Source of the DNA: Pseudomonadota bacterium
Lineage (GTDB): Bacteria > Pseudomonadota > Gammaproteobacteria > Acidithiobacillales > Acidithiobacillaceae
NCBI GenBank assembly: GCA_021840785.1
Contig: JAKBXD010000135.1
Span: 1 to 5,324, forward strand
Length of the DNA: 5,324 nucleotides
Direction of reading: 5' to 3'
Shown here: piece after piece, positions 1 to 4,536 of the stretch
How positions within the stretch are numbered: position 1 is the stretch's first letter
Layout of the letters: every line of letters starts with the position of its first letter
The notes under the pieces: generated by a model
The model's input: the letters and a program-made list of their open reading frames with translations, nothing else
Told to the model about the DNA's origin: nothing
Databases searched by the model: none
Position numbers and translations under genes: made by a program

Positions 1-17
1 CGAACGTCGCCAACTAA
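1..17 (+). CDS. C-terminal tail of an upstream gene (partial)
   Basis: Only the last four codons would be visible (Asn-Val-Ala-Asn, then TAA at 15-17). This frame is preferred because its stop lies 14 bases before a strong intrinsic terminator. The other two + frames run through the terminator hairpin before stopping at 55-57 and 70-72. Nothing can be said about the product, and the call rests on position alone. Confidence 0.3.
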
Positions 18-31
18 GACCGCCCGAGACG

Positions 32-56
32 CCCCACCGAAAGGTGGGGTTTATTT
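32..56 (+). terminator. Intrinsic terminator with GAAA tetraloop
   Basis: A perfect 7-bp stem (CCCCACC at 32-38, GGTGGGG at 43-49) closes a GAAA tetraloop and is followed directly by TTTATTT (50-56). This is a textbook rho-independent terminator on the + strand and would end the transcript of the gene entering from the left. Confidence 0.88.
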
Positions 57-69
57 GACGCTTACCGAA

Positions 70-99
70 TAATGCACTATCCGGCCCGTATCTGCATTA
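70..99. repeat. Inverted repeat TAATGCA-N16-TGCATTA
   Basis: TAATGCA (70-76) and TGCATTA (93-99) are perfect 7-bp inverted copies separated by 16 bases. The arms are AT-rich and the centres lie about two helical turns apart, a geometry more typical of a protein-binding site than of an RNA hairpin. It shares its TGCA core with the boxes that follow. Confidence 0.4.
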
Positions 100-194
100 A
101 GGACCCTCAAACCCCGGGCAGTAGTTCAACCGTATTTTGCACAATACAGCGGATGATTCCGACGGCCCAATCCACCACGTATTGCACAAAACAG
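87..194. repeat. Three degenerate CGTAT-N(0-2)-TGCA boxes, TGCA cores 45 bp apart
   Basis: CGTAT followed within 0-2 bases by TGCA occurs at 87-96, 131-141 and 178-186. The TGCA cores start at 93, 138 and 183, exactly 45 bases apart. The second and third copies extend to GCACAATACAG and GCACAAAACAG (one mismatch). The middle copy is itself a near-palindrome (GTATTTTGCACAATAC, 132-147). No adjacent gene explains them. An iterated regulator- or initiator-binding site is possible, but chance cannot be excluded. Confidence 0.4.
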
Positions 195-368
195 GCCAAC
201 TCCGTCGAGATGAAGCAGAAGCCCATCCAACCTTAGATTGCAAATAGCCCAATTTTCATTATCTATACCCCCCGATTTCATGTTGGCACGTTGTTATCAT
301 CACACAAATATTCCAGTTGAGTGACCATTATAGGGGTGTCGTGTTCCGACTTCCGAGGTTATCACGCA

Positions 369-437
369 ATGAACTTCGGCAAACGGCACACGGGGCCGAA
401 ACCTGACGGCCGCTCTGGTCCCCGTTTCTTCCGCTAA
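369..437 (+). CDS. Possible 22-aa basic small ORF or leader peptide
   Basis: ATG at 369 opens a 22-codon frame ending in TAA at 435-437. It is preceded by GAGGT (355-359) with nine bases of spacing, a moderate ribosome binding site. The peptide begins MNFGKRHTGPK and ends GPRFFR, so it is strongly basic, with no signal or membrane segment. It overlaps a set of mutually exclusive hairpins (375-425), the layout of a leader peptide. No homologue is recognised, and it could be chance. Confidence 0.2.
   Translation: MNFGKRHTGPKPDGRSGPRFFR
375..430 (+). promoter_or_regulatory. Competing hairpins, attenuator-like
   Basis: Three stems compete for the same bases. TTCGGC (375-380) pairs with GCCGAA (395-400). 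GGCCG (394-398) pairs with CGGCC (407-411). ACGGGGCC (390-397) pairs with GGTCCCCGT (417-425, one bulged T) and is followed by TTTCTT, a weak terminator tail. Such switching is the hallmark of attenuators. Against it, the next real gene starts some 350 bases downstream and the T-tract is poor. Confidence 0.28.
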
Positions 438-501
438 GGCGTCTTGACAACGGTGGCAGGAAGGGAATCGCGACCTCCTCTGGAGACTTCCAACGGGCTC
501 T

Positions 502-507
502 TATAAT
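502..507 (+). promoter_or_regulatory. Isolated TATAAT, possible promoter for the 779 gene
   Basis: A perfect -10 hexamer (TATAAT) lies upstream of the first nucleotidyltransferase. No recognisable -35 lies 16-18 bases upstream (TCTGGA at 479-484 is poor), and a TTGACA at 444-449 is too far away to pair with it. If used, it would give a leader of about 265 bases before the GTG at 779. Confidence 0.25.
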
Positions 508-778
508 ATCTTACGCGAAATGGTGCGCATTGGCAGAGCTTTGTTCGCGAGCCGCAATAGCCATAATTGGGCCAAACCCTTGCGGGACACTCCCCCCCAA
601 ATGTCGGCCATTCGCTGGGTCAAGTATTTCACCTGTCGAACAACACACGTCCCTGTCTACTGCGGGGCATGAAGGACACCACTTCCTAATTTGGTGGCAC
701 CCCAGATGACGGTCCGGTACACTCAGAGACAAACAACGCTTGGTATCGCCACAGTTAGTGCCGGAAGGAGTGAGGAGT

Positions 779-1492
779 GTGGATGTTGACGCGCTCGGCG
801 TGGATTTTACATCGTTGGTTGACCTGATTCGCACCCGTGCGGGAGATTGGGGGGTCGCCGGCATTCTCCTCTGTGGATCCTTCGCCCGGAGCGCGGTGGA
901 CGCGGCTAGCGATATCGACCTGATCGTAGCGGTGGAAGCCAAGACCCGCGCTATCCAGGTCGGCAGCTGGATGGGTCGGGACGTCGAAATTCTGTATATG
1001 TCCCTGGAATCGCTCGCCGCACATCGTCCCACGCGCGGTACGCTCCACGGAGCCCAGGTGCTCTTCGATCCCCAAGGCCGCTTGGCCCCGCTGGCTCGCC
1101 AGTGGGAGGCACAATTTGCCGAGCCACGCCAAACACCCTCGGCAGAACGGGAATACAGACGCTGGGAAATTGCCCATGCCTTAACGGTGATGGAGCACAT
1201 AGCCGGTAGCGATTCGCGCACCGCCCTCCTCTATGTCCGCAACGATTGGGTATCAGAAGTCGTCGGATACCTGTTTGATTTGACGGGCGACTGGCCGCCG
1301 GCACGCCGGCGGCAACTAACCCGTCTGGAGACCTGGTATCCGGGCATCGTCGCCGACTTAGAGGGATTGCTCGTCGCCCACGAACCGAACGAGATTGTCC
1401 AACGGGCCCGCACCGTGACTAAACGATGGATTCCCGACGCGGTCATTCAACCCATGGACGAGGCCGTCATTTATTCATGGCCGGTCGTATAA
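779..1492 (+). CDS. Nucleotidyltransferase-fold protein (237 aa)
   Basis: A minimal/aminoglycoside-type nucleotidyltransferase of the DNA polymerase beta superfamily. The active-site motif GSFARSAVDAASDID spans residues 33-47: Gly33-Ser34, ten residues, then Asp45 and Asp47, the metal-binding pair. A third carboxylate is probably Asp68 or Glu70 in RDVEILY. LFDPQGRL (about 95-102) is the usual loop after the catalytic domain; the rest is helical, including a TGDWPP turn near 169-174. Such enzymes transfer a nucleotide to a small molecule (antibiotic resistance) or to a protein or tRNA; the substrate cannot be read here. The GTG at 779 is preferred because GGAAGGAG (763-770) sits eight bases upstream; a TTG at 740 is in frame but has no ribosome binding site. 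It appears to be a single-gene transcript. It could instead be the antitoxin-like half of an MNT system, but no HEPN partner is adjacent. Confidence 0.85.
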   Translation: MDVDALGVDFTSLVDLIRTRAGDWGVAGILLCGSFARSAVDAASDIDLIVAVEAKTRAIQVGSWMGRDVEILYMSLESLAAHRPTRGTLHGAQVLFDPQGRLAPLARQWEAQFAEPRQTPSAEREYRRWEIAHALTVMEHIAGSDSRTALLYVRNDWVSEVVGYLFDLTGDWPPARRRQLTRLETWYPGIVADLEGLLVAHEPNEIVQRARTVTKRWIPDAVIQPMDEAVIYSWPVV

Positions 1493-1536
1493 TCGTAACG
1501 GACGGAGTCCATCAGTTCTTAGGCGGTGAATTCTTC

Positions 1537-1599
1537 AAAAAAACGCCTCCTGCACGATGAGTGTGTGCAGGGTCTAGGCCCTAAACTCATCCAGGAGGC
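1537..1599 (-). terminator. Long hairpin terminator for the minus-strand 79-aa gene
   Basis: Read on the minus strand, GCCTCCTG plus GATGAGT pair with ACTCATC and CAGGAGGC (15 bp, with a three-base bulge at 1553-1555). An inner AGGG/CCCT mini-stem caps it. The stem is followed by G and then seven T (the A-run at 1537-1543). It lies about 70 bases after the stop of the 79-aa gene. The T-run makes this a strong intrinsic terminator, unusually long for its class. Confidence 0.72.
1545..1599 (+). promoter_or_regulatory. Hairpin sequestering a Shine-Dalgarno
   Basis: On the + strand the 3' arm CAGGAGGC (1592-1599) contains AGGAGG (1593-1598), five bases before a GTG at 1604. It pairs perfectly with GCCTCCTG (1545-1552), backed by GATGAGT/ACTCATC (1556-1562/1585-1591). 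Ribosome access would be blocked in any transcript reading through from the left. An alternative stem, CCTGCAC (1549-1555) with GTGCAGG (1565-1571), would dissolve the long stem and free the site. Insertion sequences such as IS10 and IS200 are known to use such structures against read-through expression. Confidence 0.5.
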
Positions 1600-1603
1600 T
1601 ACG

Positions 1604-1645
1604 GTGAAATCTAAGCTGAGCAGCCCGCAGAATCAACGGATATGA
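1604..1645 (+). pseudogene. 13-codon 5' stump, possibly of an IS110-type transposase
   Basis: GTG at 1604 follows a perfect AGGAGG at five bases' spacing and opens VKSKLSSPQNQRI before TGA at 1643-1645. A signal this good before so short a frame suggests the 5' end of a lost gene. The pattern of a short basic start followed by NQRI resembles, from memory, the N-termini of Bacillota IS110-family transposases that continue into an IGVDIAK-like strand. That continuation is absent here, so the family assignment is tentative. It might instead be chance sequence downstream of a terminator. Confidence 0.3.
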
Positions 1646-1668
1646 AGCGCGAACCGGATGCAGAGGAG

Positions 1669-1908
1669 TCAGCGGTTCCGAGCTGAGACCTGAATGGCAA
1701 CCAGTAATCCAATCAGCACCGCAGTTCCTGCACCCCAGACCCCCGTCATGAATCCCTGCCAGAAGGCTGGCTCCAGTTGAGTGGCAGATACCGCAGCCAT
1801 CGTAGCACCCAGGGCAATGAGCCCTGTCAACCACCCAGATTGCTGTCGCAAGGACAGCTGACGCCAGCGCACATGCTGCAACTGCTTCCATGACCGAAAA
1901 CCCATCAT
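1669..1908 (-). CDS. Small two-helix membrane protein (79 aa)
   Basis: A basic, Trp/Gln-rich N-terminus (residues 1-24, many Arg and Gln) precedes two hydrophobic helices, about 25-43 (GWLTGLIALGATMAAVSAT) and 52-74, and the protein ends in RNR. The basic ends suggest both termini face the cytoplasm, making a hairpin. The start is well supported: AAGAAAGG lies nine bases before the first of two tandem ATGs, and a TATAAT promoter and a strong terminator flank the gene. This makes it a self-contained transcription unit. No family is recognised; size and topology would fit a small accessory, holin-like or toxin-like membrane protein, but nothing in the sequence decides. Confidence 0.7.
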   Translation of the reverse strand: MMGFRSWKQLQHVRWRQLSLRQQSGWLTGLIALGATMAAVSATQLEPAFWQGFMTGVWGAGTAVLIGLLVAIQVSARNR

Positions 1909-1957
1909 AGTCTACTACCTTTCTTAGTACACACCGTCCGCAGCTACCAACTTCTAC

Positions 1958-1985
1958 ATTATACCGTAGGATTTAACGTCCTACG
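1958..1985 (-). promoter_or_regulatory. Promoter with palindromic operator for the 79-aa gene
   Basis: On the minus strand a perfect TATAAT lies at 1963-1958. Directly upstream, covering the spacer and reaching the -35 position, is a perfect 7-7-7 palindrome: CGTAGGA (1965-1971), seven bases, TCCTACG (1979-1985). The -35 itself (TCGTAG at 17 bp) is poor. A dimeric regulator bound here would occlude or rescue the promoter, so the gene is probably regulated; the regulator is unknown and not adjacent. Confidence 0.6.
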
Positions 1986-1991
1986 ACGCTT

Positions 1992-2027
1992 CCCCCGAAA
2001 GCGCAATCCCGGCGCGCATCTCGGGGG
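1992..2027. repeat. GC-rich inverted repeat (CCCCCGA/TCGGGGG)
   Basis: CCCCCGA (1992-1998) and TCGGGGG (2021-2027) are perfect inverted arms around 22 bases that contain further GCGC pairing. No T-tract follows on either strand, so it is not a standard intrinsic terminator. It lies between the 120-aa gene and the regulated promoter of the 79-aa gene and may insulate the two. Confidence 0.4.
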
Positions 2028-2052
2028 CTACACGCCTGCAAGGAACAAAGCG

Positions 2053-2156
2053 GGGCTTAAGACACTCTCGCCCCCGTATGCCGATAATTCGCTAGACGCC
2101 GTAACAAGGGCGCTGGGAAGCACGTGCGGGTACGCCGATACCACACGGTTAAGCCC
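2053..2156. repeat. Long-range inverted repeat and direct repeat in an intergenic gap
   Basis: GGGCTTAA (2053-2060) and TTAAGCCC (2149-2156) are perfect 8-bp inverted copies enclosing 88 bases without an ORF. Inside lie a direct repeat (TATGCCGATA 2077-2086, TACGCCGATA 2131-2140, one mismatch) and the palindrome GCACGTGC (2120-2127). The right arm can also pair with GGGCTT at 2184-2189. A structured RNA of about 100 bases is conceivable; no known family is recognised. Confidence 0.3.
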
Positions 2157-2189
2157 TCGGCATCCATCAGCCATGGGCCTTGGGGGCTT
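2151..2189 (-). terminator. Three-part hairpin 3' of the 120-aa gene
   Basis: Starting 11 bases after the stop codon, AAGCCC/GGGCTT (2151-2156/2184-2189), GGC/GCC (2159-2161/2177-2179) and CCAT/ATGG (2164-2167/2173-2176) form a broken 13-bp stem. No T-run follows on the minus strand, so it may be a weak or factor-dependent terminator or a 3'-end stabiliser. Confidence 0.35.
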
Positions 2190-2199
2190 TCACGCTGTC

Positions 2200-2562
2200 T
2201 TACAGGTTCCGCGTAATTTTCGTCCGGACATCCGGGTCCGCCTGACCGATGGCTTCTTCCATATGTTGCCGGTCGCGATCCGCATACGGCGCCGGTAAAC
2301 TCGCTGATGCCGTCATGCGTGCGGCTAAAAATGGTTTCAGATGCTCGTCCGGCATCGACGCAGCCAGGGTCAAGTTGGTTCCACAGAGGCGCAAGTATTG
2401 CGCGTCCGTGGCCTGTTCGGCCATCTCCAAGATCATCCCCCGTAACGCTTGGAGCTGTTCTGCCTCCGACAGGCCCCCTAACTGCTCAAACATCGCCCGC
2501 ATCTGGCTCATGCGCTCCGCGTCATCAAGATCCGCCAGCGCCACCATACTTATCTGACTCAT
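2200..2562 (-). CDS. Hypothetical helical protein (120 aa)
   Basis: The product is unrecognised. It is soluble and almost entirely helix-forming: a Met/Gln/Glu/Leu-rich N-terminal half (through ALADLDDAERMSQMRAMFEQ), one Cys in YLRLCGTN, and an acidic-basic C-terminal tail ending RTKITRNL. No signal peptide or membrane segment is present. Of two in-frame ATGs, the second (2562) is chosen: GGAGGG (2574-2569) lies six bases before it but directly abuts the first ATG at 2568. An extended -10 promoter lies just upstream, so it is probably transcribed alone. The composition is protein-like throughout, which separates it from the overlapping + strand frames. It might be a small regulatory or adaptor protein, but no evidence points to a function. 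Confidence 0.65.
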   Translation of the reverse strand: MSQISMVALADLDDAERMSQMRAMFEQLGGLSEAEQLQALRGMILEMAEQATDAQYLRLCGTNLTLAASMPDEHLKPFLAARMTASASLPAPYADRDRQHMEEAIGQADPDVRTKITRNL

Positions 2563-2598
2563 CGCCATCCCTCCACTCCGAGTGATACATTCCTATTA

Positions 2599-2607
2599 AT
2601 TGTACCA
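2599..2607 (-). promoter_or_regulatory. Extended -10 promoter for the 120-aa gene
   Basis: The minus strand reads TGGTACAAT (2607-2599), a TG-N-(-10) extended motif with one mismatch to TATAAT, about 37 bases before the chosen ATG. No clear -35 is visible, as is allowed for extended -10 promoters. Transcription would start near 2592. Confidence 0.45.
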
Positions 2608-2949
2608 CCAATTGCCTAAAGACACGCCCAGCCGTCTTGGTCGCCTCCCACGGATTCCGGCCCGCGTGGGCCATGACGACCGAAATGGCTGGAACCTAGT
2701 ACTCGATGCCGTCCCAGAATCAGTTCCAGGGACACACGGCACCGGACAAATGCCCCCAATAACGCCGGAAGCGAAGGACCGCACCTTCCTGCAGGTTCCT
2801 AACGACGAGCGCCTGGTTGTGCCGTATAGTCAAGGCAGTTTCTGTCCCGAACCTATCCCGTAGACGGTGAACCCGTGTGAGTATAGCCGACATCGGCGCG
2901 TTGAGTGCTCTCGTCTGGGCGTTTGCCACCCAAGGCGCAATGATTTGAT
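2608..2949. other. Intergenic gap, no supported gene
   Basis: About 340 bases lie between divergent genes. A + frame (2600-2863) would start at TTG and yields an 87-aa, Pro-rich sequence ending FCPEPIP. It has no ribosome binding site and overlaps the minus-strand promoter, so it is not called; it could be an old gene fragment. A 69-codon minus frame (2720-2929) also lacks support. The short palindrome GCCGACATCGGC (2887-2898) lies in the leader of the next gene. Confidence 0.5.
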
Positions 2950-3288
2950 ATGCCCGAACCCGACGCGCCGGATGTTCGCGAAGCGATCATCCTCAATCTG
3001 GTCTGGGCCCTCATTTTTGGCGGGATCGTCGGTTGGACCGGCAGCAGTTGGTTTGTGTTTGTTAGCATGACAGTCTTTGCCATGATCGGAAGCTTCATAA
3101 CCATTTTAGCGTGGGCCGAAAACGCTCGAAGGCTGCAACGGCATCACGTGGGGTACATCGCTTTATCGAAAGACCTCCGGCCCATCGAACCTCGCGCAGT
3201 GGCCCCACGAAAGCGAATTCTTAGAGGTCTCGCCATTACCGCCGCTTTGGTGGTATTGGGAATCCGACTATACTTGGCCTTGCGCTAA
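2950..3288 (+). CDS. Small membrane protein, three predicted helices (112 aa)
   Basis: After an acidic N-terminus (MPEPDAPDVREA) come hydrophobic segments at about 11-30, 33-55 and 90-110. Between the second and third lies a basic, His/Arg-rich loop (ENARRLQRHH, then PRAVAPRKR), probably cytoplasmic, and the protein ends YLALR. No family is recognised. The ATG at 2950 is the only possible start because an in-frame TGA lies two codons upstream. The ribosome binding site is weak: AAGGCG (2932-2937) is 12 bases away, so expression may be low. It stands alone on its strand and converges with the nucleotidyltransferase at 3376; no functional link is visible. Hydrophobic segmentation with charged loops makes it credible as a real gene. 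Confidence 0.65.
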   Translation: MPEPDAPDVREAIILNLVWALIFGGIVGWTGSSWFVFVSMTVFAMIGSFITILAWAENARRLQRHHVGYIALSKDLRPIEPRAVAPRKRILRGLAITAALVVLGIRLYLALR

Positions 3289-3330
3289 CCCACGTGGCGC
3301 CATGTCCGCTGTCCTTGGTCAGGTGCGCAT

Positions 3331-3359
3331 ACGCCCCCGAAGATGCATTAGCATGGCGT
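3331..3359. terminator. Weak hairpin between convergent genes
   Basis: ACGCC (3331-3335) pairs with GGCGT (3355-3359), and within it ATGC-ATTA-GCAT (3343-3354) forms a tight inner stem, with a seven-base bulge on one side. It lies in the 87-base gap between the 112-aa gene and the minus-strand nucleotidyltransferase, where a bidirectional terminator is expected. No T-run follows. The perfect palindrome CCACGTGG (3290-3297) directly follows the first gene's stop. Confidence 0.22.
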
Positions 3360-3375
3360 GCCTGTTCTCGGTCCA

Positions 3376-4209
3376 TTACGTCACCATGTCCCACGCTTGC
3401 TGCCACACCCGGTGGTCCGGATCGCATCCGGTCAACTCGCTGAGTTGATCGTTCAGGCGGGCCAGTTCCGGTTCCATCGTGGCTATCAGATCCAACATGG
3501 CCGGCCCGCTCCACGGCGGATGCCACGCCCGGAGCAAGTCTTGTTGCGACGCGGCCAAGACCGATCGCGGCCCCTCAGCTTTCGCCCAATCGGCCCACAG
3601 GTCCGGCCAACGCCCGGCTTCCATATGCCACCCTGCCATCGCATAGCCGGCGAGCCCAATCAGCATCTTGCGCGCATAGGATAATTCGCCACGCCGACAC
3701 CGCCGGTAGACCTCATGAGCGTACGCCAGCACTTTATAGCGCCAGCGTTCCACCTCGGCCGCCGATGGATGGTAGACGAGCGACTGGGACCGACGGAGCA
3801 CGTCGCCCATGAGTCCTGCGGGATCGTGGAGAATGCGGATACTTTGCCAGGCGAGGGATGGCGCTAAATCGGCCACGCGGTAATAGAAGCAATCGACCTT
3901 GATGAAGCCCTCAAAATGCGCCACCGTGTGGGCGACACGCGGGCCCAAATCTTCGTAGAAGAGGACGGGACCCCACTGCTGAGGGCGCACCGTTTTGTTC
4001 GCCACAAAGTCGTCCACATCCTGCGCATCGACCACAATGCGCAGGTCAATGTCGGAGTAGAGATCCTCGTCGCCGGCCCCCAACGAGCCTCCCACAAACG
4101 CTGCACGAACCCGGGGGTCGGTGGTCACGTCTCGAGTAATGGCGGCCAGCAACCCCTCCCGATATCGGGGCAATGCCAAATCACGCGCACGATGACGGTC
4201 TACAGACAT
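3376..4209 (-). CDS. Nucleotidyltransferase-fold protein, aminoglycoside-type (277 aa)
   Basis: The N-terminal catalytic domain carries GGSLGAGDEDLYSDIDL: Gly41-Ser42, ten residues, Asp53 and Asp55, the metal-binding pair of the DNA polymerase beta superfamily. Asp106 in FIKVDCFYY fits the third catalytic carboxylate, and ILHDPAG (about 126-132) the following loop. The remaining 145 residues are helical, with ARKMLIGLAGYAMAGWHMEAGRWPDLW resembling the substrate-binding helical domain of aminoglycoside adenylyltransferases. This points to adenylylation of a small molecule; resistance activity is inference. The ATG at 4209 is chosen because AAAGGTGG (4222-4215) lies five bases upstream; an ATG six codons earlier (4227) has no ribosome binding site. 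It is a distant relative, not a recent copy, of the 779 gene. All three carboxylates are present, so it is probably active. Confidence 0.86.
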   Translation of the reverse strand: MSVDRHRARDLALPRYREGLLAAITRDVTTDPRVRAAFVGGSLGAGDEDLYSDIDLRIVVDAQDVDDFVANKTVRPQQWGPVLFYEDLGPRVAHTVAHFEGFIKVDCFYYRVADLAPSLAWQSIRILHDPAGLMGDVLRRSQSLVYHPSAAEVERWRYKVLAYAHEVYRRCRRGELSYARKMLIGLAGYAMAGWHMEAGRWPDLWADWAKAEGPRSVLAASQQDLLRAWHPPWSGPAMLDLIATMEPELARLNDQLSELTGCDPDHRVWQQAWDMVT

Positions 4210-4252
4210 GGCAACCACCTTTGTCATTTGTAGAAGTATTTGCCAACCATCC

Positions 4253-4278
4253 TGTCACGATCGCCCCCGGTTGTCACG
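4253..4278. repeat. Direct repeat TGTCACG, 19-bp period
   Basis: TGTCACG occurs at 4253-4259 and 4272-4278 (CGTGACA twice on the minus strand), starts 19 bases apart, about two helical turns. The pair lies 44-69 bases upstream of the minus-strand nucleotidyltransferase start and could serve as activator or repressor half-sites. No convincing -10 follows at standard spacing. Confidence 0.25.
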
Positions 4279-4536
4279 GCTAGGGCGGAGGAATGAATAT
4301 CCGACACAATACCACAGAAGAATCAGCGAGGTCGTTATCCTGCTAGACGTCCAGCCCTTTTGACTAATGCGGCCCCCGAACACAAGAACATCTACCACGA
4401 CCACAACTGGTTGTCCACAAAGCACGGCCTCGTTGTCTTCGAGGGATATTCCTTGACCGGCCTTGGTAGCCAGTACAATGGGCTGCAACACGAATTCCGT
4501 GACGCAGATAAATCCTAGCTGGCGGAGGTCGCACAC
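4255..4536 (-). CDS. Possible small membrane protein (up to 93 aa)
   Basis: The frame opens at GTG 4536, overlapping the end of the broken upstream gene by 22 bases, and stops at 4255, 45 bases before the nucleotidyltransferase start. It contains a Val-rich hydrophobic segment (LCGQPVVVVVDVLVFGG, about 39-55) and a second (TTSLILLWYCVGYSFL, about 68-83), then a basic tail. The composition is protein-like, better than the competing frames here, and the overlap suggests translational coupling. No Shine-Dalgarno precedes the GTG; a second GTG at 4491 has only a weak GGA. Family unknown. It may be a decayed or spurious frame. Confidence 0.35.
   Translation of the reverse strand: MCDLRQLGFICVTEFVLQPIVLATKAGQGISLEDNEAVLCGQPVVVVVDVLVFGGRISQKGWTSSRITTSLILLWYCVGYSFLRPSRDNRGRS

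Larger units (their letters stand above)
57..778. other. Long intergenic region without a convincing gene
   Basis: About 720 bases lie between the terminator and the first nucleotidyltransferase. I see no long coding frame: the minus-strand frame that enters it from the right is a shadow of that gene, with an Arg/Ser/Cys-rich, unprotein-like translation. The region holds the CGTAT/TGCA boxes (87-194), a 22-codon ORF over competing hairpins (369-437), and a lone TATAAT (502-507). It also holds a 50-codon ORF (520-672, ATG start) without a Shine-Dalgarno, for which I see no support. A TTGGCA-N17-AAATAT promoter-like pair occurs at 283-311. Confidence 0.6.

Noticed and set aside
110..150. tRNA-like GTTCAAC segment
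   Set aside because: The flanking bases do not form a T-arm or acceptor stem.
87..194. Degenerate CRISPR array
   Set aside because: Only three short imperfect boxes; the repeats are far too short and variable, and no cas gene is present.
520..672. 50-aa ORF after the TATAAT at 502
   Set aside because: No Shine-Dalgarno before the ATG and no recognisable features.
690..703. T-box-like GGTGGCACC upstream of the 779 gene
   Set aside because: The core resembles a T-box, but there is no Stem I, no following CGCG and no terminator, and the gene is not amino-acid related.
511..1221. 236-codon minus-strand open frame
   Set aside because: It is antisense to the nucleotidyltransferase with its clear active site, and its translation is Arg/Ser/Cys-rich without any motif.
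2600..2863. 87-aa + strand ORF
   Set aside because: TTG start without a ribosome binding site, overlaps the promoter of the minus-strand gene, and no recognisable domain.
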